Source of the DNA: Sphagnum compactum
Taxonomy: Eukaryota > Bryophyta > Sphagnopsida > Sphagnales
Assembly: GCA_965153455.1 (NCBI GenBank)
Contig: OZ234498.1
Coordinates: 10,912,001-10,976,000 of the forward strand
Direction of reading: 5' to 3'
DNA: 64,000 nucleotides
Below, one piece after another: positions 1-21,930 of the stretch. The notes below the pieces were generated by a model. It was given only the letters and a program-made list of their open reading frames with translations. It ran no database searches and was not told the origin of the DNA. Made by a program: the position numbers and the translations under genes. Each line of letters begins with the position of its first letter. Positions within the stretch are counted from its first letter, which is position 1.

Positions 1-187
1 GCAGATCTTCGGTATATCTTTGGTGAATTTCACAGTGTATGCCATCATCAGCTGTTTGCAAAGTCATTGCTCTGATTGATTGAGTCCTCTGGGTGTCTTT
101 CCCATACAATCAGCAACCCAAGGAACTGAGATGATTCTGGAACACTCCTCATGTCTTATGTTATGGGTCTGATACCTTAACTGCCAG

Positions 188-2614
188 ATTGAGAATTGGT
201 GGGTATCCAGGCAAGAGATTGATTGTGGTTTTGAGAAATTTGTGCAGCACTGTGGTTGGAATTGGCTTTCCAGTGTACTCCACACATAAAGCAATTGAGA
301 GAAAGAGCCCTGCAGAACAGGAGCAGTGGCTAGTTTACTGGGCAGGTCAGTTCTCAATCATAATTCTTCCTTCTATTACTAGCTGAAAACAAAAATCTTT
401 CTGGACAATGTATTTGGTTGCATCTGGATATGTTGAAGGTGGGAGTGGATGATACTGTGTTGCTGGATTGGTACTCCTGAGCTCCTTTTCCTGCATTGGT
501 TGTGTTCCTGGATTTGAGTTCTGGGATTTCAGTGTTCTGGCCGAAGCCTTAAGGGGATTGACCACAAGACATGCAAGGGTCACTGCAGACTCACACGAGT
601 GGTTTTCTTCTGGGTTTGTCAAAACCACTGGATAGCCCCCTGTTAATGCCTGAAGTGTGGTATGCAGAACCCTTCTGGGTTTGTCAAAAGCACTTGATAG
701 CCCCTGTCAATGCCTCTCAACACATGGAGTTTGCGACACACAACCCTTCCATATTTGTCAAAAGTGCTTGGTAGCCCCCTGTCCATGCCTTTCAACACAT
801 GAAATGTGCAACTCAGAGGCCTCCTGGATTTGCTTGAAGGATTCCTCACTTCTCCAGTCTTGACAAAGTGTATGTTGCAATTTTGCAGTGTATGGATGCT
901 TCAGTGTGGCTGAGGTTTTCTTGGATCAGCTTTTGTCTTGGTATTTGACTGTGCCTTCATTGTCTCTTGGAAGATTACATGTGTACTCTGGTTCTTGCTT
1001 TTTCTCTGATCATGCTTAATGAAGCTTTAGACATTCATTGTATGTGCTTCTGTTATGATGTCTTGGTGGAATCTGTCTGCTGTCATCATAACCTTTGGTT
1101 TCTATGGTGAGATGGTGTCTCTTGCAGGTGTCCTTTCTACTACCATGTCAAGTTTGTATTCCTTGTCTGGCTTCAGCTTCCAAGTAGCTCTGTAAGTTAC
1201 AAAGCCTCAATTTGACTTCTTTTTTTCCCCTACCTAATGACCACAAAGTCTGGATGGCACTTACTGTTAAGGGTAAAGGCTGCTGTTCTTCTCATTCTGT
1301 TGTGTTGTCTCAGGAAAGGATTTTGTCTGTGTCTCTGATTCAATTCCACTTGCACTTACTGGGAAGATGTAGTCGTGGCACCTTTTCTTCTGTACATGAA
1401 TTGCACTAGGTTTTGTAATTCCTGAATGCACCTCCATTCCCCTTGCAGCTTGTGTAGTTGAGTGGCTCTAGTGAAATGTACCATGAGTGGAGTAGGGTCA
1501 TAGACATCTCTCTTGAAAATTTGCCTCTTGGGCATTTGTCTGAAGGAGTACCATGTTGAGTGGATCTGATTTTCTCTGGGGGGAATGGGGGTTTGGAGTG
1601 TTTGCTAAATACAGGGTTCCCAACAGTTATATATCAGTTTACTAAGACCTATTCTTCTTAAGCATCAGGCAAAGCTAGATCGGATTGTGGATGGCACTCG
1701 CAATGAGATGGTGATAATACTCTGCTCTCTACTTGTTTGCCATGCCTCCCTGCTTATCTTGTCCGACATCTTCCTTCTACTAAAACCAAGTGCAACCTGC
1801 CATACCAAAAGCATAAATGATATGCTTTCTAAGGGCAATTTGCATGTCATAACAATTTACACACAAAACAGGACAGCAACCTGTGCAGGATCTGGAACAC
1901 CATATTAGGATCTGCAATTTGTGCAGCCTCCTCACAGCTTTAATTGGACAGAGAGCCCCCCAATGCCTTGGGTCCAAGACCACTTGGACATGCCTGGGCA
2001 GCTAACTATTAGACAATTTGTTCTTCAAACCTTTTCTTGTCTAGATTTGCCTACCACTCTTTGTGGGATTTCCAGAAAACCAAAGTACTGGGCATCATCT
2101 AAAGCTGGAAGCAAACCACTGAAACCCTCTTATGAGTACATGTCCAAAAGGAACTCAGCTTGGTTGAAAAGAGGAATTGACAATAGAGGAATTGATGATT
2201 GCAGAGCAAGTTCATTGTGAGTCACCAGCAGGAGATTCAGGCTGTCAAAGGCATTGTGACAAAGTTAGCCTCCACAGGTATTAGCTTTGCTCAGGCTTGC
2301 TGAACTGTATATTCAGTTCTTGTGTTCTATCTTCTTTCTGCTAACAGTGTGAGACAGGAATGAAGGGTTAATTTCCTTGGCTGTTTGTTCTCTGTTCTTA
2401 AGTTCTGCATGCACATAGATGCTTGCCTCCGAATTGTTTGTCATATCTTCTGGTGGATACAGTGTACCAAGCAGGACAAGATGCTCTACAAACAGCACGT
2501 GGAGAAGCAGCCAGACCTGGGAGCAGTAGCACCAGCAGTGAAGCCACCACTACTCCTGTTGTTGATGATCAGGCAGGAGTCAATGACACATTAGATGATT
2601 GGGTTCACACATGA
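188..2614 (+). CDS. HVA22K: HVA22k-like (TB2/DP1/HVA22 family) membrane protein, 5' end outside window
   Basis: Proteins of this family (Yop1/REEP relatives) are hairpin-membrane proteins that shape the tubular ER; plant HVA22 genes are often stress or ABA responsive (family knowledge). I assembled six exons: 188-345, 889-940, 1128-1191, 1615-1710, 2205-2277 and 2463-2614. All have GT-AG borders and matching phases, and the stop is TGA at 2612-2614. The visible part is about 197 residues, close to the roughly 200 of Arabidopsis HVA22k, so only a short first exon is missing to the left. Recognisable segments in order are FPVYSTHKAIE, WLVYWAVYGCFSVAEVF, FYYHVKFVFLVWLQLPSSS, RPILLKHQAKLDRIVD and VSHQQEIQAV. 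The C-terminal tail from about residue 148 is Ser/Thr/Ala-rich and divergent. The gene converges on RECQL2, whose stop lies 780 bp away. The choice of HVA22k over other HVA22 members rests on remembered motif similarity. Confidence 0.85.
601..830. repeat. Degenerate tandem repeat in an HVA22k-like intron, about 3 units of 65-75 bp
   Basis: Within the 346-888 intron a unit built around TTTGTCAAAA, TAGCCCC and CAATGCCT recurs starting near 611, 676 and 750. Units 2 and 3 also share CAACACATG. Short open frames cross the array on both strands but do not match the host gene frame. Confidence 0.6.
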
Positions 2615-3394
2615 GGTAAGGTCTTAGCAAGTGGTTCTGCACATTATGGCATTTAAAAAAAGGCAAGCATGTGCACCTCTAGTAGCACATCTGTGGTACA
2701 GCAACTTTGTGCTAGTTGGGGATGCCTGGCAATGTATAGTGTGAAAACTAGTCTCCTAGAGAGGTTATACAGACATCATACAGGCAATGCAAAGTTGGTT
2801 TCTCTAGACTGTACGAAATCAGTGCAGAGGACACTCTTTCCTGCAAATATTGGTATAGCAAGTTAGCATCTGATTGTGAACCTAGCTTAAGTAATCCCTC
2901 AGTAGAAACCGCAACCTTCACTAGAGAGACAAGTCATATTTATAGTTGTCTTCAGAAATTGGTCTTCTTATAATGACCACAGCATCCACATGCACATGTA
3001 CAATTTCAGTACAAAAGGTGTTGGTATTCAATTTCAGTGCTATATGTTAGGTGTAAATTTGAAAAATGGTAGATGTATCTTTATTAGAATGCAAATGTTA
3101 GCATTCTAACCAACCAACCAGCAGTGTGGCTTAACAGTCAGTGGGTTTTGTAAATTAGCTCTACAGACACATGCTTGAGTTTAGAGTGTCAAAAGGCAGT
3201 AGCCAGGTAAATCTGAATGCTAGAATGCTACTGGAAAATGGATTTTCCCCTGTTTTGCAGTAGCAGGCCAGGTAGGAACCAAAAACCTATTTAGATAGAA
3301 ATTCTGACCAATGCAAATGTTGATGGCATGTGGAAAGTGTTTAATTCCACATAAAAGTCTGAGACTCCTCATATGGATGGATATCAGCTGTCTG
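2615..3394. other. Convergent 3' intergenic region
   Basis: This stretch separates the stop codons of the HVA22k-like gene and RECQL2, which point at each other. It presumably holds both 3' UTRs and polyadenylation sites. I see no further gene, RNA or mobile-element signature in it. Confidence 0.6.
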
Positions 3395-10933
<7,539 letters not shown>

Positions 10934-11037
10934 GCTCGTGATGAAGCCCAACAACAAAATGCAACAAGCGGAAATGTAGAACGAGGAAGAAGCATGCCTG
11001 ACTGTGCATTGCATTGCATTGCCTGCAGTAGAATAAA

Positions 11038-11046
11038 TTAGGGTTT
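11038..11046 (-). promoter_or_regulatory. Telo-box upstream of RECQL2
   Basis: TTAGGGTTT on the plus strand reads AAACCCTAA towards the gene and lies about 105 bp upstream of the RECQL2 ATG. Telo-boxes are plant promoter or 5'-UTR motifs of growth, ribosomal and replication genes (established). Function here is inferred from position. Confidence 0.5.
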
Positions 11047-11179
11047 TGGGCGTATAAGATACGTATTTGTAATGTACGTATTTTAGACAATTTATACTTC
11101 AAATTCCACTGACAATGATTCATAGGAGCTTGGTTTAGGTAGGACGACTATAGGGTCCCATAGTATTTCATCCCATCAA

Positions 11180-11640
11180 ATTTCATCCTATAATTTGTTT
11201 AGCCAATTTCCAAGTAAAGTAAAGAGGCATGAATTTATGTTTCTTCGAATAAGTGTCTTTTTACATTTATTTTTTCCAACACCGTATTTATGAGCAAAAT
11301 TTTCCATACCTTCTCCATCAATTGAATTGATATTTTGAATCTCATTTTTTTTCAATTGAATGTGAATTTAATTGAATTTTAATCCACTTATTGAATTTAT
11401 ATTTAATTTAATCCAATTGTTGAATCTAATTGAATTTCAATTCAATTTTAAAACTTAAATTCAATTCAATTCAAGTAAACTTGAATTCAATTTGAGGTGT
11501 ATGCAATGTCATTCAATATTTCGTTTGATGGAACTTAATTTTCCGTAAATCAATTCATTTTTTTCATCAATTGATGAGTTGATTATCATTGATAGTGTTC
11601 AACAACACAAAGCCCAAGTTTATAGGCAGGTATTATATTT
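11180..11640. repeat. Dispersed AT-rich repeat, copy A
   Basis: The block has many ATTCAATT/AATTGAAT words and a conserved core: TTCAATATTTCGTTTGATGG, then AACTTAATTTTCC, then AATTCATTTTTT and ATCATTGATAGTGTT. The same ordered core recurs at 29950-30050 and 61715-61790. No open reading frame or clear terminal structure is visible, so the family is unclassified. Confidence 0.6.
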
Positions 11641-13500
11641 AAATGCTTTGTTTATTGAATTAGGATAAATTGGACAAAGCTAATTTATTTTAATTATTAT
11701 ACCCTATTATACTTGCCTACCAAGTTAGGCTGAAATTAAATCAAAGGGAAAGTGTTGAATAATTGCTTGTTAATCAAAGGGAAAATGTTGAATAATTGCT
11801 TGTTTATTGTGCTTAATTTTGAAAACAATTGCGTAGAAATTGCCTCCTTTTTCAAAAAAATTGGGAAAACCATAATAAATTACAATTATTTGAAAAACAT
11901 GAATCCTAGTACATGACTAGTTTTGGGGTATGGAAGATTTTTCCTCAAGACATGCAACAATATGCTAGCTCCCCTTTGGAATTGTCAATGTCAATATTTT
12001 TGTGAATATCCGGATGCCTTAAATTCACTTTGTTTTTTCAATTTTGTGATGTAGCCAAAGTGATGATGATCATATTCCATAAGATGATTTAGCCAAAATT
12101 AGCAATAAGAATTATGAAAATTTATTAAAAAAATCTATCATCCTTTTGTGTTTTTTGCTACATACTACAAGTTAGGATACAATTTCACAAATTTTTAAGA
12201 TTTAGATTTGGCTATTAAAAAATTCAAAAATCACTAATTTTTTTCCAATCGAAAAAAAAAATCACCATTTGGTGAAATTTTGCCACCCTATTTGAAATGT
12301 CACGATTTATCAAAATCTTGGTTTTATGACTACACATACAACATTTGTAAATGCAATCATATGTGACATCCATGATTACACGTGACTACATGATTGTGTT
12401 ATCAAATCAAACTTGTGGCTTTTACTATGCACAATTGTAAACCATAGTTATAACATAAATACCATTTGTGATCGTAAATATGTACGATTGTGATTGACCA
12501 TGACTCTAGTTGTAAATGCCTTTCATCCACCACCACTATAGTTATTATGAATTGCCCTAATCTAATCATGGCCTTTGGAGGAGGATTATTTCGAACATGT
12601 GTCATGCCTACACATGGTAACCTTTAGCACAATAGAATTCGCCCACTACCTACTTACATAGTGGTTTTAAACAAAAATTAAGCTAACTTACCTACATACG
12701 ACCCTACCTACCTACCTCCATACACATCACCCTACCTTAGTCTAGGCTAGCCCCGTAATATAAGCTAGCCCCTTTGGCATGTAGAAGGACTTGAACCCTC
12801 AACTTCAAGCTTTCCCACCCACCAACCATCCTATGTTAGTTTTAAAATAATTTGTTTGTTGGGAAGGTGGGCCCATAGAGAGGGTGGACCTTTATTGGCA
12901 GGAGAGGAAGCCACATCATAGTTAAATTCTGTTATTTCCTAGTTACCTACTTTCCAGTCACAACTTATTTATGTTATTTTATCACCTATTACTTGACCTT
13001 TATACATTGGAATAATAGGCAATTCTATGGCAACTTCTTTAGTACAAAAAACGTCATAGATGGTCAATTTTAAAAGTTAAGAAATCAAAAATATATTTTA
13101 GTTCTTGATTAACTATTGATGTTTCAAACATATCATTGAAAATATGATGTGGAAAATTAATATGACATTGCTCATTTTCCAAATTCAATATGGAAGACCT
13201 TGATAGATTTGGAAGTTAGTTGTGTTTTGGATCTAAATATGGATGCAATTCTAACATTTTATTGAATAATTGTGTTTGTTTATCATTTTCAAATAGATTT
13301 CGTGTTGCATAATGGTGAAGAAAGTTGTGTAAAGTTCAAGATTTGGTAATAAAATTTTGAATTTGACATTCATATACATAGGATTGATGGATGTTACAAT
13401 TTGAAAGTAATTTTTTTCATCACAAAAGGTATCTTTTGTAATAACACATTGTTAAAAAAACCTTCACTATTGTGCATAGGATGAAAGTTTGTGAATTTTA
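11641..13500. other. AT-rich gene-free stretch
   Basis: I find no coding exon here. Short runs of TACC/CTAC words occur at 12690-12730. A sequence resembling the 3' half of a tRNA in reverse sits near 12788, but no complete cloverleaf surrounds it. The helicase half expected downstream of the neighbouring Helitron Rep gene is not detectable here. Confidence 0.5.
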
Positions 13501-15857
13501 CTAATTTTTCATTTTTCTAAATAATAAAAAACAATGCATCTTTACCATATTGTTGAAGTGAAGATGTACCATTTTTTTTAATTCATACTTTTCAAAATAT
13601 TTATAAAATGTCATATATTCAAAATTTGATAGTCTAGATTTGTAAATGTTAATAGGATGAAAACCTAGAAATCTTGATTTTAATAATAGTTTTGTTCGAA
13701 GATGTGGAGGTCTACTATAAATGTATTTCACTACTATACTTTTTTGTATGATTGGAATTTGTATACATGTTAATGCAGCTTCTATTGGTGATATAGGTTT
13801 TGATGTGATCAATGTAGAAATCAATTTCAATTGCAATGGTGAAATGATTTGTAAACCTAAATGATTTGCATTTTTTGGTATCTAGTTTTATACATCCATG
13901 TGGTTCACATTTCATTGAATATTTCAATAAATTATGTGACCAATGTGATGATGTAATTCGTAGCATGTTCATATGTGCACCCCACAATAATAATAATGTT
14001 GGATGATACGCAACAACATTACAATCTGCATATATAGGTCTATAATATTCTCATCTATTTGATACATTATTCAATGTTGGCTTTTCTGAAATATGTTGTG
14101 AATAAAGAAATCCAAATTTTCATTGATTAATATTTTTTTTTTGCATGCATCAATTGTGTAATTGTTTACATACCACTAACTTATACAATAAATTTTGCAT
14201 ACTATTTGTTGGTTCTATGAACTTATTTGTAGTTGCATCTAATATTGCAAGTAAAAATGCAATCATTTATTTTCCAATGTTTTCAACATCTTTTTTTTTG
14301 ACCCACAAAATGACATGAACATGAATAGGACCATGATGTTGTAGTTCATATCGAATAACATATTCTTCAACTTTACCAATAACACCATTTTTTGAAAGAA
14401 TATATTTTTGCATAAATTGTTCAAATCTACTATGAAATAGTGATGCACATTCAACTGGGCAATCTTTCCATGTCATATTAATATCAATGTTTTTTATTAA
14501 TTTCTCTAATTGATCAATTTCCGCCCATCTTAATGATGACATCTCATCGAATGTGAAAGTTTTTAAGAAATGTGGCATGCCAAACTTTGCTGCCATTGTT
14601 AATAAACCTTGCAAATGTGATTTATGCCATCTAGGTGAGCCTTGTTACTTTGATGACAAATGAAATTTCACTATATGATTAATTACATTTAATTTTGTCA
14701 TTGTTGGATTTTCTAATTTTATTTTTTCAACATTTTTTTCAAGATATATTTTTGAAGCATGTTGTAAAAGTTGAATTGATTGACGCATATGATACATAAA
14801 TAATAAAAAAGGTTTATACAATGTAAAAGGGGAAAATAACATAGTCATGTGATATTTAAGATAATCATGTAATGAAATTTTCCCATCATATGCACCTTCA
14901 TCTTGAGGAAATAAAAATGGAAAAAGTGCGATTTCTAAAGTCATGAAAGGAATATTAGTTTCTAAGCCTTCAATACGTACCTTAAGTTGTTTAGGAATTA
15001 TAATTGAATCTTTCATGTTTCTTTTTTATAAACTTCCAATTAGATTTTTATTTTTTTTTGGAGGTGTTGATGATATTTCTTGCATATTAAATAACAATGA
15101 CAAACTTTGAAAGTTTTCATCTATGTGCATGGATTGAAGACCTTCATGGGTATTATGATTTTGAAGTATGTTGTTAACAATTTCAGATGACAATATACAC
15201 ATACTATTTGTCTTGTTTGTTTGCTCAAATATTGTAAAATATGATTTGAATAAAGGGTTTGTATTCATGTTTTGTAAAAACATTGGCATTATCATATCCA
15301 TTATTTCATTTTTAATTTAAAAAAATTCTAATATACCATCCCAACTTAGTAATGGACTATTTAAAAGATTTCTTTCAGTAATCATTATTACAAAATGTGG
15401 GTGTAGTTCACTAGTCCCCGTTCACTACAACCAGTGAATTCACTCAAAATCTAATGAAATCACTTGGCATACAAGGACACCTTTTGTTGTAGTGAATTTG
15501 TCCTACACTAAAACCCCAATGTTTGTCTTCAATATGTAAACCTATATCAACCAATGATAACAATTGAACGTTTACATAGGATGAATTGATAACATCAAAT
15601 TCATGTAATTTGGAGAATGAAGAACTATGAATGAAGGTTTTGTATGCACTATATTTATTTTTATCACATTTTTTGCATATAAACATAATTGTTCCATTTT
15701 CATTTGTAATGTATTTAACCATTATGCAATTTGCAATTCCATATGGTGTGCATCCAACTATAGGAAAAATTGCATTATTATGCACGTTCTTTCTTTTCTT
15801 TAAATGTTCATTATGGTGATTCAATTTAACGGATCCACATAATGCACAACAATTCAT
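13501..15857 (-). mobile_element. Decayed Helitron Rep (HUH) gene, 5' half only
   Basis: Helitrons move by rolling-circle replication using a Rep/helicase protein. Open pieces on the minus strand cover in order: a Cys-rich N-terminus (CCALCG, FICKKCDK; 15857-15495); the pre-Rep region with LFPFLFPQDEGAYDG (15016-14648); the Helitron_like_N block with KFGMPHFLKTFTFDE and the two-His motif GPIHVHVILWV (14614-14267); and a later block with LLLLWGAHMNM, LLKYSMKCEPHG and EAALTCIQIPI (about 14045-13500). 15857-14267 lies in a single frame with in-frame stops at 15026-15028, 14645-14647 and near 15316, once a MITE insertion is discounted. Beyond that, more stops and frame shifts appear. The helicase domain is missing, so this is a dead, truncated copy. 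No Helitron termini were found around it. Confidence 0.85.
15383..15494. mobile_element. 112-bp CACTA-like MITE inserted in the Helitron gene, TSD AAT
   Basis: The 3' end reads CACCTTTTGTTGTAGTG, whose reverse complement CACTACAACAAAAGGTG resembles CACTA/En-Spm termini. The 5' end is CATTATTACAAAATGTGGGTG. A 3-bp duplication AAT flanks it (15380-15382 and 15495-15497), the size expected for CACTA elements. A 140-bp relative lies at 34145-34284. This copy lacks 28 internal bases. Confidence 0.85.
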
Positions 15858-16180
15858 ATTTGTAAAAACATTTAAATTGAAACTTGTCCAATCATTGAAA
15901 AATTCATTTTTTGAATGCCAACTATGATCATATGGTTGAAATTGTTTAGCATGTTTTTTTTACATAATCATACAAATGTTGTTTATGTTTCATTTTGATG
16001 CAACAAATATTCCAATTTCTAAAAAGCTAAAAACAATATTAATCAAACAATCCAACAATAATTGCATATTCAGATTGCATAGACTTATTAATTCAAAACA
16101 ACAAACAACCTTTATAATGAGAAAAAAATATAAATGCAATAATTGAATGACAATATGATATCTTTTATAAACTATCAAAG

Positions 16181-16999
16181 TGTCGCAACCCCACTTTGGG
16201 CTAAGTGTGAGGGTGAAGCCCACACTCCCAAAAGTGGGAAGTTGGAGTCCTCTGGGACTCCCGAAAATTCAGAAGCGATTACAGGGGGTCAAAACACCTC
16301 GCCTTGGAGTGTTCTTTATATCAATGGAAAGGTCTTGAAGTGTAGATGTCTAAAATGCCCTCGCATTGGCAATTTGGACATCTGCAGCCCAAGTTATGGG
16401 CAAAAAAAGGGCCGGGAGTCAAACTAACAATTTGACTCCCGACCACTAAAAGTCGGGAATCGACCCTTTCCCGACGTTGCCTGAAGGAGTGCAACATGGC
16501 GTTGGAAAGCTCTTGAAGAGGGCTATAAATTTGGTTCAGACCTCACTCCAATTGGAGGTCGGAGCCGGGAAATACAAGCTCCCAAAGTTCCGAGACACCA
16601 ACCCGGGACAGTTTCAGGACTCCAACTTGGGAGTCCCGGGAAAAAGAGTCATTCGGATGTAGCCTCCGCGGTGAGACGCAGAGTATACTATATGGGGGAA
16701 GGTGGTGGCTTCCCCCGAGTCCGGGCCGTGGTGAGTCAAGTGAGTCCGAGTTAGCTCGTGGCTTGTCCCAACACCAAAAGGGTGCAGAATGAGTTCTAAC
16801 CAACCTGGGGTTGGTTTTGATGCAGATTTGAGTAGGTGAAACGCTTGTCCTCGTCCTAGTCTAATCCCGGGACTTCTAGCACGCCCCTCTACCCCTCTTT
16901 AGTGCTGGAAGTCGGGAGCGGCCCTCAAGTCCCAACTTTCCGCAACTCTACAAAGTTGGACCTTCAAGTGGGTTCAACAAGGGACTTGGGAGCGCGTCA
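16181..16999. mobile_element. Solo LTR, 819 bp, TSD CAAAG
   Basis: A sharply more GC-rich block begins TGTCGCAACC and ends GCGCGTCA. It is bounded by the 5-bp direct repeat CAAAG at 16176-16180 and 17000-17004. TG...CA ends with a 5-bp target duplication and no internal retrotransposon coding are the marks of a solo LTR left by LTR-LTR recombination. It contains a TATAAAT at about 16524 and many GACTCCCG/CGGGAGTC words. The superfamily cannot be told without coding sequence. Confidence 0.85.
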
Positions 17000-19900
17000 C
17001 AAAGAATATAATCATCATTGAGGTTGACCATTAAAATCCACAAATTTCATTGCCCATATAATTTTTTTTGCACATGTACAAAGAAAGAAAAATGAATGAC
17101 TTTTCAAATTTATTTCTTCAATCTTTAACCCGCACATTTTGAATAACAATGAAAATATACATATATGATAACTTCTTAATTCACTTTGGTTCAATACCAA
17201 TCGTTACTTTGTTTCCTATAAAGTGGTAGAAAGAAATGGAAATGGCCTATAGAACAAAAAAGAACAAAAAACTTTAAGAATTACCAACCACTCTTATACA
17301 TTTCTTACTAAAAGAGTGGGAAACCAAAGCCTCTTTTGGCCTACAAAAAAAAGGTCATTGTTTTCTTTCTTGCTTGCTTGTCACTTGTCTAAAATGTATT
17401 TTCCATAATAGAAAATGAACACCATGCGATCGTGGATAACAACAACTACAAGTGCTGCATCAGTCTTTACTTATTCATATGACATAACACAAGTTCATGA
17501 ACTTAGAAAAATGAAAATGAAACAATGTGTGATACCATTTGTAAAAACTAGTGATTAAGCCCTGTCCTTCAGTAGATACTAATGACCTTTGTTTTTTAAA
17601 AAAACTATTCAATGGAAAATACAATGTGAAGATTATAGAGCATACTCTAAAATGAAAGGGAATATGATAAATTTACTTACCATGGGTTTGTCATAAAATG
17701 GAAAACCTCGCATTTGACAAAATGCATTTCCATTGGCTCGTGTCTTTTGCTCCTCTTCCAATAATCATGCACATATTCTTGTTCATCTTTAACAAATAAT
17801 ATTATTGTTTTTCTTTCCCTCCAGATATGTTCCATCGCATCATTTTCGCTTTGTGTTGGATTTTGGTTTCAATTTACATTGCACTATCGAATACACATTC
17901 TGCCCTGTCTTTGCTTCTTTGTTTTGTTGTAGCATCAATGGTTATGTGTAATGTGCATCATAAACAAAGTTATTAATCTTGTCCTAATGAATAGTGGAGT
18001 ATCCATTAATGAGGTGAACAACTCTATGATGCTCTTCTTTTATGTTCTCAATGACTAATAGGTTTAGACCTCTCCTTTATCATTGAATGAATTTCTATTC
18101 TATTTTGTTAGTTGCAAATTTATTTTGGCCTCTATTGAAGAATTATTTTTTGTGAAACAATTTTATAGGACACAAGAAAAAAAAACAAAAACCTTCATAG
18201 AAATATTAACTACCACTATTGTAACTTTCATGGTTGCAGATATCGAAGTTGAACATACCTAAAGTGTTTGAATTTCATGGAGCTTTTGTTTGACACATGC
18301 AATGGATTTGGTACTAGTTCATGTGTATGAAAACGATGATCATTTGCTACTAGTTTCATTGGCTTTCTTTGACAATATATGACAATTGTATATATAAGAT
18401 GTGCATCATCAATCTCCAATGTTCATAAGGGCATTGCAAGTGGAAGTCAATGTACAAGTCAACATCAACATGTCAACCACAATGATTCAACATTGTTTCT
18501 CAAACTGTGAAAATAATTGTCTGTGGAGGAAACACAAAAAAACCCAATTTGAATACAAAAATGATTCCCACAGTAGGCCAAAAAAACCTATTAATGTATG
18601 CAGGTTTCAAGGAGTACATCAATCCTCCTGAATTCCCAACACTCGATGATTGCAACGAGTTTGTGAACAAGTGGGCAACAAAATGACAAGACTCCAGATT
18701 AACACATGGTTCTAACCTCACTAGTGGTAAATTAATATTTAAAAACTTTATGCTCTTTGTTTAGAAATCAATTCCCTTCATTCATTAAGTATAAGTCTGT
18801 TGTATATGATTTTTTTATATTCAACTTATTTTTCATGTGTACATGTCAACATTTGACTCTCATGAAAGTTTTGAAGATTGATCTTGGAGATGTACAAAAC
18901 CTAATTGATTGGAAAGCAAAACAACTTTTGAATAATTTAGTATCTGAGAGCTTGGCACCTTTTTAGATGAACACATTTTATTTCACTTATGGCATCACAG
19001 ATCCAACCTTGTGGTGGGACCTGACATTTCGAATCAGTCAAAATGAAAGAAAAAGTTGTAAAAGAGGTGAAAAAATTCTGTCCACACCATTCACCCTGCT
19101 CCAGTTGCTTCTATTTCAACAAACCCATCAAAAAATGCAAGAAAGGTGTAAACATGATACCTCATGTTTACAGCATCACTTGTAAACAAAATGAAAAATT
19201 GTAGATAAGGTCAAAGTGTAAATCCTACAAGACAGTTTAAACAACATGCATTGAATACACCTAACAAAATGATCATTGACGTACATAAATACAAACCTCT
19301 TGAGGAATGTTTTGAGTCGAAAATTGTTTTTTCTTGGTATAAAAAAGTACTCACTGATCGTAAAGAAAGGAAATTAATTTCAAACTTCAAACTATTCAAA
19401 ATAAGACATAAATACAACGCGTTAAAAGGTCACCCCACTTCAGATACCAGATATTTGAGGGTCTGTAAAAGGAAATCATTACAATACCTACATGGCTTAA
19501 TTAGCCTAGTTAACATACCTACATAGTGTAGTTTACATACCTAACCTAGTCTATTTGACTACCGATATTAAGTAATGTAAAGTTTAACACTTGGGGTATC
19601 GCCTGTGTGGTCTTCCATGGCAGAGTTGATACTGGGCACAAGCCCATATACCAAACCCACACTCATAAGTATTCTGGCATCTACTGATACCAATTTAGTT
19701 AACAACTATCGTTGAACCCCTCACCTAATTTGAACGAGACGTTCCTTGACAACAAACAAGGAACAACATTATTAGATACCAGTAGCAAATAAAGTATGGG
19801 CTACATGGTGAAAACTCTCCAACCTGCACTTCTTTGGTGTTGCACCATTAGGTGGTGCATTGGTATTTAGCCCTACATACCTAATAAATACCATGACTCA

Positions 19901-20011
19901 GTACTATCTAAAACTGAATATTTGTACATGAATGCAGACCCTTAAAAGCAAGAAAATTAGGTGTCAACTTCAATCCAACGTACAACAGCATTCTCAACCA
20001 ATCACAATATT
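17000..20011. other. Gene-poor AT-rich stretch
   Basis: Only short open frames occur here, for example 18401-18631, 18757-18966 and 19251-19526 on the plus strand. A Cys-containing segment in another frame at about 19030-19185 hints at a decayed mobile element, but I recognise no family. No splice-supported gene could be built. Confidence 0.4.
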
Positions 20012-20084
20012 CTGCAGTGGGTATATATAAGTCAGCATTGCCTGCAGCTTATAAAAGCAGCTGACTTATATATGCCCACTACAG
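20012..20084. repeat. Inverted repeat, 25-bp arms, 23-nt loop
   Basis: CTGCAGTGGGTATATATAAG (start of the arm 20012-20036) pairs with 20060-20084, with two mismatches. It lies about 160 bp beyond the uS4 stop codon and would form a strong hairpin in RNA or DNA. It could be a small foldback element or part of the uS4 3' end. Confidence 0.7.
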
Positions 20085-20242
20085 CTCCCTGAGTTGATCA
20101 TCGTCATAGATTTTGAAACACACACACATTTCCAACAAAACAAGGTTAGGAACAATTCATTTACTGTCAAATGAAACTTGGTCAAACTCTGTTCAAAACC
20201 CTTACAGAAACATGGCAGATAATAAGCTCCTGACTCATGGCT

Positions 20243-21811
<1,569 letters not shown>

Positions 21812-21930
21812 TGTGGCGATCGAGGGTGCGCGGATCCGCCTCGCACACAGCCAGCACCCTCAAACAGCAAAACAGAAAGAGGGACACAAGTGTGCAGCAA
21901 GCCTGGTCTTCAACGCTCTCCGCGCGCCCG

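Noticed and set aside
12780-12835. tRNA-like 3' half (GGACTTGAACCCTCAACTTC)
   Set aside because: No acceptor stem, D arm or anticodon arm could be matched around it; at best a decayed tRNA-derived repeat.
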